Assembly: GCA_028289185.1 (NCBI GenBank)
Contig: JAQGGV010000047.1
Span: 1 to 7,423, forward strand
DNA length: 7,423 bases
Direction of reading: 5' to 3'
DNA from: Candidatus Saccharimonadota bacterium
Lineage (GTDB): Bacteria > Patescibacteriota > Saccharimonadia > Saccharimonadales > Saccharimonadaceae
Shown: positions 1 to 6,110 of the stretch, one piece after another
Layout: every line of letters begins with the position of its first letter
Position numbering within the stretch: position 1 is the first letter of the stretch
Translations under genes and position numbers: made by a program
The notes under the pieces: generated by a model
Database searches by the model: none
Told to the model about the DNA's origin: nothing
What the model saw: the letters and a program-made list of their open reading frames with translations, nothing else

Positions 1-1071
1 GGTGATGTAATCGAGCGCGTCCTCGCTATAGGCCAAGACTGCTTTGGCACTGCTCTTTCGTCCTAATTCTTCAATATTACGCTGCATTTCACGCACAGCA
101 TGCTCGTTTGATTCAACGAGCGTGACGTCGTCACCACCGATTGTCAGACCAATCGTACCAACGCCGCTATAGAGGTCAACAACGGGTTTATTGGCCACGA
201 CCCACTCTTTCATATCTGTAAGAGCCTGTTCGTACACCGGTAGGTTAATCTGGAAAAAGCCCTCGGTTGCATAGCGAAATGGCACATCTAGGATGGTATC
301 GGTCAGCGTTTTGTCGCTGGTTGCTGCCAAACGCTTGGTGATGACACTGGCTGGGGATTTGGGGTTGGAGTAGATAATCTCGGCATTCACTGTACGAGGG
401 GCCACAGTTGCTGCAAATATAGCCTCTGTGTCAATGGTTTCCTCTTTGACATAGAGCTGCCAGGCGACCTGGCCTGCCTTATTTGAGCGAATCATCAGGG
501 TTTTGAGGGCACGGCCGTCGATTTTAAGCGCGCGGAGTGCCTTTAGCACATCTACCCCCGTTTGATTGATAATGTCGGCGGCCAGACTGGTGCCATCAAC
601 GGGGACTTTACCATGGCTTCCGCGGCGGAAAAACGCCAATTTTAGCTGCATAATGTCGGTATCGAACCAAAAGCTAAATTCGACCTTGTTGCGATAGCCA
701 TAATCCTTGCCGTCGGTCCAGACGCCAATAGGGGTCGGCAGGACGATATCATGGAGTTCAAAGGCTTCCTCGATCAGAGCTGATTTATAGTGCTCCTCGC
801 TGTCAAAATCCATGATTTGCCAGGGGCTGGTCGACATATAGCTGTTTACGTCCCGAGGTTGAGTGCGCTGTTTGGACGGCTTTATCACCTCTGTTACGTA
901 ACCCTCAACAAAGCTCGATTTACTCTTGGTGACCTGTACTTTGACTGTTTCACCCGGCAACCCACCCCATACGAGGCATTTTTTGCCCTCGAGCAGGGTA
1001 CCAATAGCTTGGCCGCCGCCAATAATGCGGTCCAAAGTGACTTCGACCAGGGGTAAGGGTTTCTTTACCAT
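1..1071 (-). CDS. TrmA/RumA-family RNA (uracil-C5)-methyltransferase, 3' end outside window
   Basis: The frame runs open from an ATG at 1071 to the left edge, giving 357 codons with no stop, so the C-terminus is missing. The family transfers a methyl group from S-adenosylmethionine to C5 of uridine in 23S rRNA (RlmC/RlmD types) or tRNA (TrmA type) in the cytoplasm. Residues about 8-65 look like the N-terminal TRAM RNA-binding domain. The FFQIN motif is at 272-276 and the SAM-binding motif VDLYSGVGTIGL at 298-309, followed by the acidic strand end LVES at 318-321. The catalytic cysteine and DPPR motif would lie beyond the edge. The four cysteines that hold a 4Fe-4S cluster in E. coli RumA are not seen: the only cysteine in the visible part is Cys32, and the usual CGGC region reads PRDVNSYMSTSPWQ. 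Start choice: two in-frame TGA codons lie just upstream of the ATG. The family is confident; rRNA versus tRNA target cannot be decided. It is divergent from the hydrolase gene at 1156. Confidence 0.88.
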   Translation of the reverse strand, partial: MVKKPLPLVEVTLDRIIGGGQAIGTLLEGKKCLVWGGLPGETVKVQVTKSKSSFVEGYVTEVIKPSKQRTQPRDVNSYMSTSPWQIMDFDSEEHYKSALIEEAFELHDIVLPTPIGVWTDGKDYGYRNKVEFSFWFDTDIMQLKLAFFRRGSHGKVPVDGTSLAADIINQTGVDVLKALRALKIDGRALKTLMIRSNKAGQVAWQLYVKEETIDTEAIFAATVAPRTVNAEIIYSNPKSPASVITKRLAATSDKTLTDTILDVPFRYATEGFFQINLPVYEQALTDMKEWVVANKPVVDLYSGVGTIGLTIGGDDVTLVESNEHAVREMQRNIEELGRKSSAKAVLAYSEDALDYIT

Positions 1072-1078
1072 TTCTACC

Positions 1079-1084
1079 AGTATA
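1079..1084 (-). promoter_or_regulatory. Candidate -10 element of the methyltransferase gene
   Basis: On the minus strand the hexamer TATACT (5 of 6 matches to TATAAT) lies seven bases upstream of the ATG at 1071. No good -35 is found 16-18 bases further upstream, and there is no TGn extension. A transcript starting about seven bases after the hexamer would begin at or next to the start codon. The only purine-rich stretch that could act as a ribosome site (GGGGG) is about 20 bases away, too far to be a normal one. The assignment rests on position and on the same layout at the neighbouring genes. Confidence 0.45.
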
Positions 1085-1117
1085 CATCATCACCCCCGTA
1101 ATTGTATTACCATAATA

Positions 1118-1146
1118 TTGACAAAAAAGACAATGTATGCTAATAT
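1118..1146 (+). promoter_or_regulatory. Strong promoter of the PE-PPE-like hydrolase gene
   Basis: A perfect -35 TTGACA (1118-1123) is separated by exactly 17 bases from the -10 hexamer TAATAT (1141-1146), which is preceded by the extended -10 TGC at 1138-1140. The hexamer matches TATAAT at only four positions, but the -35, spacing and extension make this the best promoter in the window. The expected transcription start, about 1152-1155, touches the ATG at 1156, predicting a leaderless message. No Shine-Dalgarno sequence lies between. The divergent promoter of the methyltransferase is back to back with it within 84 bases. Confidence 0.8.
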
Positions 1147-1155
1147 GATACTGAA

Positions 1156-3141
1156 ATGAATAAGCACGAGAGTTTATCCACCACGATTGTTAGCAGTGAT
1201 GCCGATATGGCAAACATTGTTTCTGCTGTTGATGGCACGCCCGAATTATCCTACGAGGATGTCCGTGGTAACGCCGAAATCGACAGCTCCTCTGCCTTTC
1301 GTGACCTTATGAAGGATCTCCACGAAGTCTCTGCCCAACCCCAGGACTACTCGGCTGACTTATTGAGGGCGCGAATCGGTAATCACGCGATTATCCCAAC
1401 AGTTATTGCGCCTCAGGGTGAATTTGCTGCGCTGCGTGAATTTAATCTTCCGACTGAGTCCGGCGAACGACCACCTGTGTCCGAGCACAAAAAACGTGGA
1501 CTCGGACGTATCGCGGCTGGTCTGAAATCTATTGACGCGATTTACTATAGTGGCCTTGTCCGTGGTATGAGCTGGATACCCACTGCAGCGAGCCACGAGG
1601 ATATCATGGAACGTGATCGTGTGCTCAAGGAAAAGTATGCCCGCAAAGAAAGCGATGGTCGGTTCAAACGTGGGTACAAATACACACGACGCAACATGAA
1701 CCATATCGCCGCATGGGCGCCAGTTGCGACTATAGGAACAATCCTTGGTGGACTCGCGTTGTATCGTGTTGGCCAGCTTGGTTATGATGTCTTCCACCAT
1801 TCACCAGGTGGTATGACCGATATGATTCCAACAAAGACCCCCGAAGTTAAGCTCGCGGTACAAACAGTTGATATCCCCATCGGTGGTCACACACAGGGCG
1901 ACCCGACTGCTTATATTGAAAGCCTAAAGGCTGCCGGCATTTATGATCCGAACAATGTTCAAGACCCTGTGTATTGGTCGGCAGAAATGGCGCCTATCAG
2001 TGGTGACGGTATGCCGATGAACGTATCCGACGGTGAAGGTGCCCAAAGGATTATGGAAGCCGTTCAGCGTGCAAATGGTGCCCCTGTTCGACTTATCGCC
2101 TTTTCGCAGGGTACCGAGGCGACAATTCGCGCCATGAATCAAATGGCTGCTAATAACGGTGGTGTTATGCCTGATAACGTGACAGTTATTCTGCAGGGTA
2201 CGCCAAGTGGCGACCTGGGCATGGGCAAAAACGCGCTTATTCAGGGCATGAATCCAATCCTCGGTGCAATGGGACTGGAAACCAGCCAACCAATTCCGCC
2301 AGGTGCACACGTGATCGTTCGTACTGACATTGCCGATGGATTTGGCAATAGTGGTAACCAAAGTGTACTAAAAATGGGCGAACAGCTGACTGGCCAAGGC
2401 CACCGTGTGGTTGGCCCAGATAATGCAGTCCTCATTAGTTCATATGTGAAAGACGGCGTGACCTACGAAGTTTGGGGTGATAAAGATGGTATTAATGACC
2501 CATGGATGCGTACCCTGCGCGATGCTGGTATGCCAATTACACCACAGGCCGATGCACTTGCTAATGCTGTCCTGCCGTACTCTACTTCAGCCAGCGGCAT
2601 ACAGTATGGTAATGCCAACAATGTCGTCGACAAACTTGGTCCAGCCATCGACAGTTATATACCTGGCGATAATGGTGCCGGTAGTCGTGCGGTCAATGCT
2701 ATCTTTGCCCAGCCTGGCAACAAACAAGACTTGCAAGGTGTTCTGGGAATGGAGCCAATTGCCGATGAGTTCGCTGACATGAGTAAAAACCCACAGAATA
2801 TCCCGGCTGACATGCAAAAGATTAGTGGCCAAGTAAATGGTGGTTTGCAATCTGCGCAGGATATCATGCAGCATCCGACCAAGATTGTGGACGGCGCCAA
2901 CGCTGCCCTCGAAGCAAACGGCATACCCGGCATTATACCTCAGATTTTTAACAACGCGCCCGCCGCAGCACCTCGTGCCAGTAGCCAAGTTCATACACAA
3001 ATGGGCATCCCAATGACACATCTTCCAGATGTACCAATCCAGGCCGCTCCGGCACCTGCGCCACTGGCTGTTATGCCGCAGCAAGGTCTTAATTTCGTCA
3101 ATCAACTCCTCAATGGTTTTGCTGGCGCTGGCCGCCGTTAA
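1156..3141 (+). CDS. Membrane-anchored PE-PPE-domain-like serine hydrolase, 661 aa
   Basis: This is probably a surface-displayed alpha/beta hydrolase (esterase or lipase-like). Residues 1-110 are polar and acidic and 111-182 are strongly basic. Residues 183-203 form one hydrophobic helix (AAWAPVATIGTILGGLALY). Arg/Lys before it predict an inside N-terminus and an outside C-terminus. Residues about 235-440 resemble the PE-PPE domain of mycobacteria: PISGDG (280-285), a helix with SDGEGAQRIMEAV, then the nucleophile elbow AFSQGT with Ser317. Likely triad partners are Asp391 or Asp394 in TDIADGF and His416 in GQGHRV. From about 480 the chain is low in recognisable folds and ends in an Ala/Pro-rich tail (600-640) and a hydrophobic stretch before GRR. 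No signal-peptidase site or sorting motif is seen. The gene has its own promoter and terminator, so it is probably monocistronic; tandem TAA stops end it. In mycobacteria this domain has esterase activity or acts in cell-wall lipid assembly; the substrate here is unknown. Domain assignment is fairly sure, the triad Asp/His less so. Confidence 0.8.
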   Translation: MNKHESLSTTIVSSDADMANIVSAVDGTPELSYEDVRGNAEIDSSSAFRDLMKDLHEVSAQPQDYSADLLRARIGNHAIIPTVIAPQGEFAALREFNLPTESGERPPVSEHKKRGLGRIAAGLKSIDAIYYSGLVRGMSWIPTAASHEDIMERDRVLKEKYARKESDGRFKRGYKYTRRNMNHIAAWAPVATIGTILGGLALYRVGQLGYDVFHHSPGGMTDMIPTKTPEVKLAVQTVDIPIGGHTQGDPTAYIESLKAAGIYDPNNVQDPVYWSAEMAPISGDGMPMNVSDGEGAQRIMEAVQRANGAPVRLIAFSQGTEATIRAMNQMAANNGGVMPDNVTVILQGTPSGDLGMGKNALIQGMNPILGAMGLETSQPIPPGAHVIVRTDIADGFGNSGNQSVLKMGEQLTGQGHRVVGPDNAVLISSYVKDGVTYEVWGDKDGINDPWMRTLRDAGMPITPQADALANAVLPYSTSASGIQYGNANNVVDKLGPAIDSYIPGDNGAGSRAVNAIFAQPGNKQDLQGVLGMEPIADEFADMSKNPQNIPADMQKISGQVNGGLQSAQDIMQHPTKIVDGANAALEANGIPGIIPQIFNNAPAAAPRASSQVHTQMGIPMTHLPDVPIQAAPAPAPLAVMPQQGLNFVNQLLNGFAGAGRR

Positions 3142-3161
3142 TAAATAGATAACTTGTTGAC

Positions 3162-3193
3162 CAAATACCCGCGCCCACCAGCGCGGGTATTTG
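3162..3193 (+). terminator. Rho-independent-type terminator after the hydrolase gene
   Basis: The arms CAAATACCCGCGC (3162-3174) and GCGCGGGTATTTG (3181-3193) form a perfect 13-bp stem around the loop CCACCA. The hairpin lies 20 bases after the TAA stop at 3139-3141. The T-tract is imperfect (TATTTGTTATCTGTT), partly inside the stem, so termination may be less than complete. It separates the hydrolase from glgB; the extended -10 of glgB begins only six bases beyond the stem. Confidence 0.85.
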
Positions 3194-3198
3194 TTATC

Positions 3199-3207
3199 TG
3201 TTAGAAT
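3199..3207 (+). promoter_or_regulatory. Extended -10 promoter of glgB
   Basis: TGT followed by TAGAAT (3202-3207, 5 of 6 matches to TATAAT) forms an extended -10. The -35 region falls inside the right arm of the preceding terminator and has no consensus, as is tolerated for extended -10 promoters. The hexamer ends seven bases before the ATG at 3215, so the predicted transcript starts at or next to that codon. This argues against the in-frame ATG at 3209 and the TTG at 3191 as starts. Confidence 0.6.
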
Positions 3208-3214
3208 AATGCTA

Positions 3215-5191
3215 ATGGCTGATGCTACACCGATCGACGAAAAACTGACTGCGACCGACCCGTGGCTTGCCCCATATCATGCCAAAATTCAACGTCGACT
3301 TGCCTATACTGCCCAGTACGCCAAAAAGATTCTGCAACATACGCCAGTATCTGATTTCGCCGTGGGTCATCACTATTTCGGACTACATCAGTTGGATGAC
3401 GGTTGGGCTTATCGTGATTGGTTGCCCAGCGCGACAAAAATTTACCTGGTTGGTGAGTTTTCGAATTGGCAGGACAATGAGGCGTTTGCACTGCAAGAGC
3501 GTGATAACGGCGAATGGGAGCTGACGCTACCGGCGGATACTTTGCACCACCTGGACCATTACAAACTGCATGTGTACTGGAATGGCGGTGATGGTTTCCG
3601 TGTGCCTGCCTGGGCGAACTATACCGTGCAGGACCCAGACACGAAATCATTTGATGCGGCTGTCTGGGCACCAGGAAGTGAGTTCGCATGGCATGACGAT
3701 GGTTTTGCGCCTGTCGATGGTTCGCCGTTAGTTTATGAGGCGCATGTCGGGATGAGTAGTACAGAGGAAAAAGTTGCGACCTATCGTGAATTTTCTCGTG
3801 ATGTCATCCCACGCATCAAGGCGGCTGGCTATAACACGATTCAGTTGATGGCGATTGCCGAGCATCCTTACTATGGTAGCTTTGGCTACCATGTGTCGAG
3901 TTTTTTTGCGCCAAGTTCACGATTTGGCACACCAGATGAATTCAGACATTTGGTTGATACTGCTCATGCTGCTGGTCTGCGCGTGGTGATGGATATTGTC
4001 CAGTCGCATGCGGTCAAGAACGAAAATGAAGGTATTAGTCGATACGACGGCACTCTTAGCCAGTTTTTCCATGCCGGCGAACGTGGGAACCATGCGCAGT
4101 GGGATTCGCGGGTGTTTGATTATGGCAAACCAGAAGTAGCGCACTTTTTACTGAGCAACTGTCGCTACTGGTTGGATGAATTCCATGTTGATGGTTTTCG
4201 CTTTGACGGTATTACAAGTATGCTCTACACCCACCATGGGCTGGACCAATCGTTTGATAATTATGATAAATATTTCGATGATACCGACGACGATGCGCTT
4301 GCCTATCTGACGCTAGCCAACCAGTTGATACACGACGTCAAGCTATCTGCTGTGACAATCGCCGAGGATATGAGCGGTATGCCGGGCCTGGCCATGCCGA
4401 TTGCCGATGGTGGCGTCGGGTTTGATTACCGCCTGAGCATGGGCACTCCGGACTTGTGGATCAAGTATACACAGGACTTGCACGATGAGGACTGGAAAGT
4501 GTCGGAACTATTGCATGAACTGAACCAGCACCGTGCCGAGGAAAAAACGATTAGTTATGCCGAGAGCCACGACCAGGCGCTGGTCGGTGACAAGACGCTC
4601 ATGTTCCGACTTGCCGACAAGGACCTGTACCATCATATGCAGGTCGACGACGAAAACCTGGTGATTGACCGGGCCGTAGCGCTGCATAAAATGATCCGAC
4701 TGTTGACTGCCGGATTGAACCATGGCGGCTATTTGAACTTTATGGGCAACGAATTTGGTCACCCGGAATGGATCGACTTCCCGCGAGCTGACAACGGCTG
4801 GTCATACAAATATGCCAGGCGGCAGTGGAATCTGGCAGACGACAAAAAGTTGAAGTATCACTACCTAGGCGAATTCGACCATGACATGATCGAGCAGCTT
4901 TTTGTAGTGTCGGACGAGGTTGATTACACACTGAGCAACGACGGGGACTATGTCGTGAGTTTCATGCGCGGCAATTTGCTGTTTGCGTTTAACTTTCATC
5001 CTGAAAAATCATTTACCGACTATCCGCTGCCCGCTCGCCAGGGAAATTATGAGGTCGCACTGTCGAGCGATGACCCAAAATACGGCGGGTTTGATCGCAT
5101 TGATACGTCAATTACCTACCCTGCTGGCGTCAATGAACGAGTCAAAGTCTACTTGCCTGCAAGGACTGCCATCGTTCTCAAAATGATATAA
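3215..5191 (+). CDS. glgB: 1,4-alpha-glucan (glycogen) branching enzyme, GH13_8 type, 658 aa
   Basis: The enzyme cuts an alpha-1,4-glucan chain and reattaches it through an alpha-1,6 bond, creating branches in cytoplasmic glycogen. A CBM48-like N-terminal domain (about 50-155) contains the typical YLVGEFSNW (77-85). The GH13 barrel follows (about 170-540): region I DIVQSH (260-265), region II DGFRFD with nucleophile Asp331, region III TIAED with acid/base Glu384, and region IV AESHD with Asp453. The C-terminal beta domain covers about 560-658. Stretches such as SMLYTHHG, ESHDQALVGDK and YLNFMGNEFGHPEW match the human GBE1/Bacteroidetes branch (subfamily GH13_8) rather than E. coli GlgB (GH13_9). 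The ATG at 3215 was chosen because the possible upstream starts (TTG 3191, ATG 3209) overlap the terminator stem or abut the -10. The stop TAA lies inside the -10 of the next gene. No other glycogen gene is in the window. Function is confident. Confidence 0.96.
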   Translation: MADATPIDEKLTATDPWLAPYHAKIQRRLAYTAQYAKKILQHTPVSDFAVGHHYFGLHQLDDGWAYRDWLPSATKIYLVGEFSNWQDNEAFALQERDNGEWELTLPADTLHHLDHYKLHVYWNGGDGFRVPAWANYTVQDPDTKSFDAAVWAPGSEFAWHDDGFAPVDGSPLVYEAHVGMSSTEEKVATYREFSRDVIPRIKAAGYNTIQLMAIAEHPYYGSFGYHVSSFFAPSSRFGTPDEFRHLVDTAHAAGLRVVMDIVQSHAVKNENEGISRYDGTLSQFFHAGERGNHAQWDSRVFDYGKPEVAHFLLSNCRYWLDEFHVDGFRFDGITSMLYTHHGLDQSFDNYDKYFDDTDDDALAYLTLANQLIHDVKLSAVTIAEDMSGMPGLAMPIADGGVGFDYRLSMGTPDLWIKYTQDLHDEDWKVSELLHELNQHRAEEKTISYAESHDQALVGDKTLMFRLADKDLYHHMQVDDENLVIDRAVALHKMIRLLTAGLNHGGYLNFMGNEFGHPEWIDFPRADNGWSYKYARRQWNLADDKKLKYHYLGEFDHDMIEQLFVVSDEVDYTLSNDGDYVVSFMRGNLLFAFNFHPEKSFTDYPLPARQGNYEVALSSDDPKYGGFDRIDTSITYPAGVNERVKVYLPARTAIVLKMI

Positions 5192-5192
5192 T
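5184..5192 (+). promoter_or_regulatory. Perfect extended -10 promoter of the 6-phosphogluconate dehydrogenase gene
   Basis: TGA plus a perfect TATAAT (5187-5192) ends eight bases before the ATG at 5201; no -35 consensus is visible. The glgB stop codon TAA (5189-5191) is embedded in the hexamer. A transcript would start at about 5199-5201, on the start codon. The gene can thus be transcribed alone, although read-through from glgB is also possible because no terminator separates them. Confidence 0.7.
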
Positions 5193-5200
5193 AACTATAT

Positions 5201-6109
5201 ATGAAAATAGCTATCTCGGGACTCGGACGAATGGGCGGACAAATCGCTCGCAAACTATATGACAATGGCCACACGGTCGTGGCGCACAATCGCAGCGCAG
5301 AAAAAGTTGACGAGGCCAAAGCCTATGGAGCAATCCCGGCCTACGCTGATCAGGATGTGATCGATGCATTTGATGGTGACCCTGTCGTGCTGTGGATTAT
5401 GCTTCCTGCCGAAATTATCGACAGCAAAATTGATGAATGGCTGGCAATTATACCAAAGGGTAGCATCATCATTGATGGTGGTAATAGTGACTATCGCGGT
5501 GATTCCGGGCGTGCCGAAAAGGTCAACGCAGCTGGTAGCCGCCTGCTTGACATTGGCACCAGCGGTGGTGTTTGGGGGCTCGAAAACGGCTTCTCGATGA
5601 TGGTTGGTGGCGACAAATCCGCCTATGACGAACTGACTCCTGTACTTGAAACATTGTCTGCACCAAACGGTGGCCACCAACACTTTGGCGAAAACGGAAC
5701 CGGTCACTTCGTCAAGATGGTTCACAATGCAATTGAGTATGGCATGATGCAATCACTGGCCGAGGGCTACCGTGTTTTGAAGGAAGGCCCATACGAAAAC
5801 TTAGACTTGGCTGCGGCTGGCGACGTATGGCAGCAATCAAGCGTGGTAACCAGTTGGCTCAATGACCTGACTCGCCAAGCCCTCCATGAAAACCCAGAAA
5901 TGGAAGGCATTAGTGGCGTTGTGGCAGAATCAGGTGAAGCTCGCTGGACGCTGGAAACTGCCGAGAGTAAAGGTATCCCAATGCCAGCAATTCAGGCATC
6001 ATTTGACGTTCGCATTGCTTCGCAAAACGGCGAAGTAGATTTTGCAACCAAGCTACTTGCTGCCATGCGCAACAAATTTGGCGGCCACGACATCAACGGC
6101 CAACAGTAG
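5201..6109 (+). CDS. gnd: 6-phosphogluconate dehydrogenase, decarboxylating, short form, 302 aa
   Basis: The enzyme oxidises and decarboxylates 6-phosphogluconate to ribulose 5-phosphate, making NAD(P)H in the pentose-phosphate pathway. The Rossmann motif GLGRMG is at 7-12. NRS (30-32) after the second strand resembles the NRT of NADP-using enzymes, so NADP is the guess. IIDGGNSDYRGD lies at 90-101, the substrate loop SGG at 121-123, and the catalytic stretch KMVHNAIEY at 172-180 with Lys172, His175, Asn176 and Glu179, spaced as in the sheep enzyme. At 302 residues it belongs to the short (about 300 aa) class rather than the 470-residue E. coli/animal class, which has a much longer C-terminal helical domain. 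The start is fixed by the -10 eight bases upstream; no Shine-Dalgarno site is present. It follows glgB after nine bases and converges on the next gene with one base between stops. Confidence 0.95.
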   Translation: MKIAISGLGRMGGQIARKLYDNGHTVVAHNRSAEKVDEAKAYGAIPAYADQDVIDAFDGDPVVLWIMLPAEIIDSKIDEWLAIIPKGSIIIDGGNSDYRGDSGRAEKVNAAGSRLLDIGTSGGVWGLENGFSMMVGGDKSAYDELTPVLETLSAPNGGHQHFGENGTGHFVKMVHNAIEYGMMQSLAEGYRVLKEGPYENLDLAAAGDVWQQSSVVTSWLNDLTRQALHENPEMEGISGVVAESGEARWTLETAESKGIPMPAIQASFDVRIASQNGEVDFATKLLAAMRNKFGGHDINGQQ

Positions 6110-6110
6110 A

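Noticed and set aside
1120..1133. Short repeat GACAA...GACAA in the divergent promoter region as a possible operator.
   Set aside because: Five-base copies in an A-rich spacer are expected by chance, and one copy is part of the -35.
790..1159. Plus-strand open frames of 88 and 77 codons before the hydrolase gene.
   Set aside because: They lie mostly opposite the methyltransferase, whose minus-strand frame has clear family motifs, and one runs through the divergent promoter.
1360..3105. Several minus-strand frames of 60-172 codons inside the hydrolase gene.
   Set aside because: They are shadows of a 661-codon gene with a recognisable domain; they have no promoter layout like the real genes here and no familiar motif.
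5255..5752. 165-codon minus-strand frame opposite the dehydrogenase gene.
   Set aside because: The plus strand encodes an intact enzyme with all catalytic motifs, so this frame is incidental.
6075..6104. Possible hairpin TTGGC...CCAA at the end of the dehydrogenase gene as a terminator.
   Set aside because: Only about five base pairs form before mismatches, there is no T-tract, and it lies within coding sequence.
1156..6109. A single functional operon of hydrolase, glgB and dehydrogenase.
   Set aside because: A strong hairpin separates the first two, each gene has its own extended -10, and the functions do not form one pathway.
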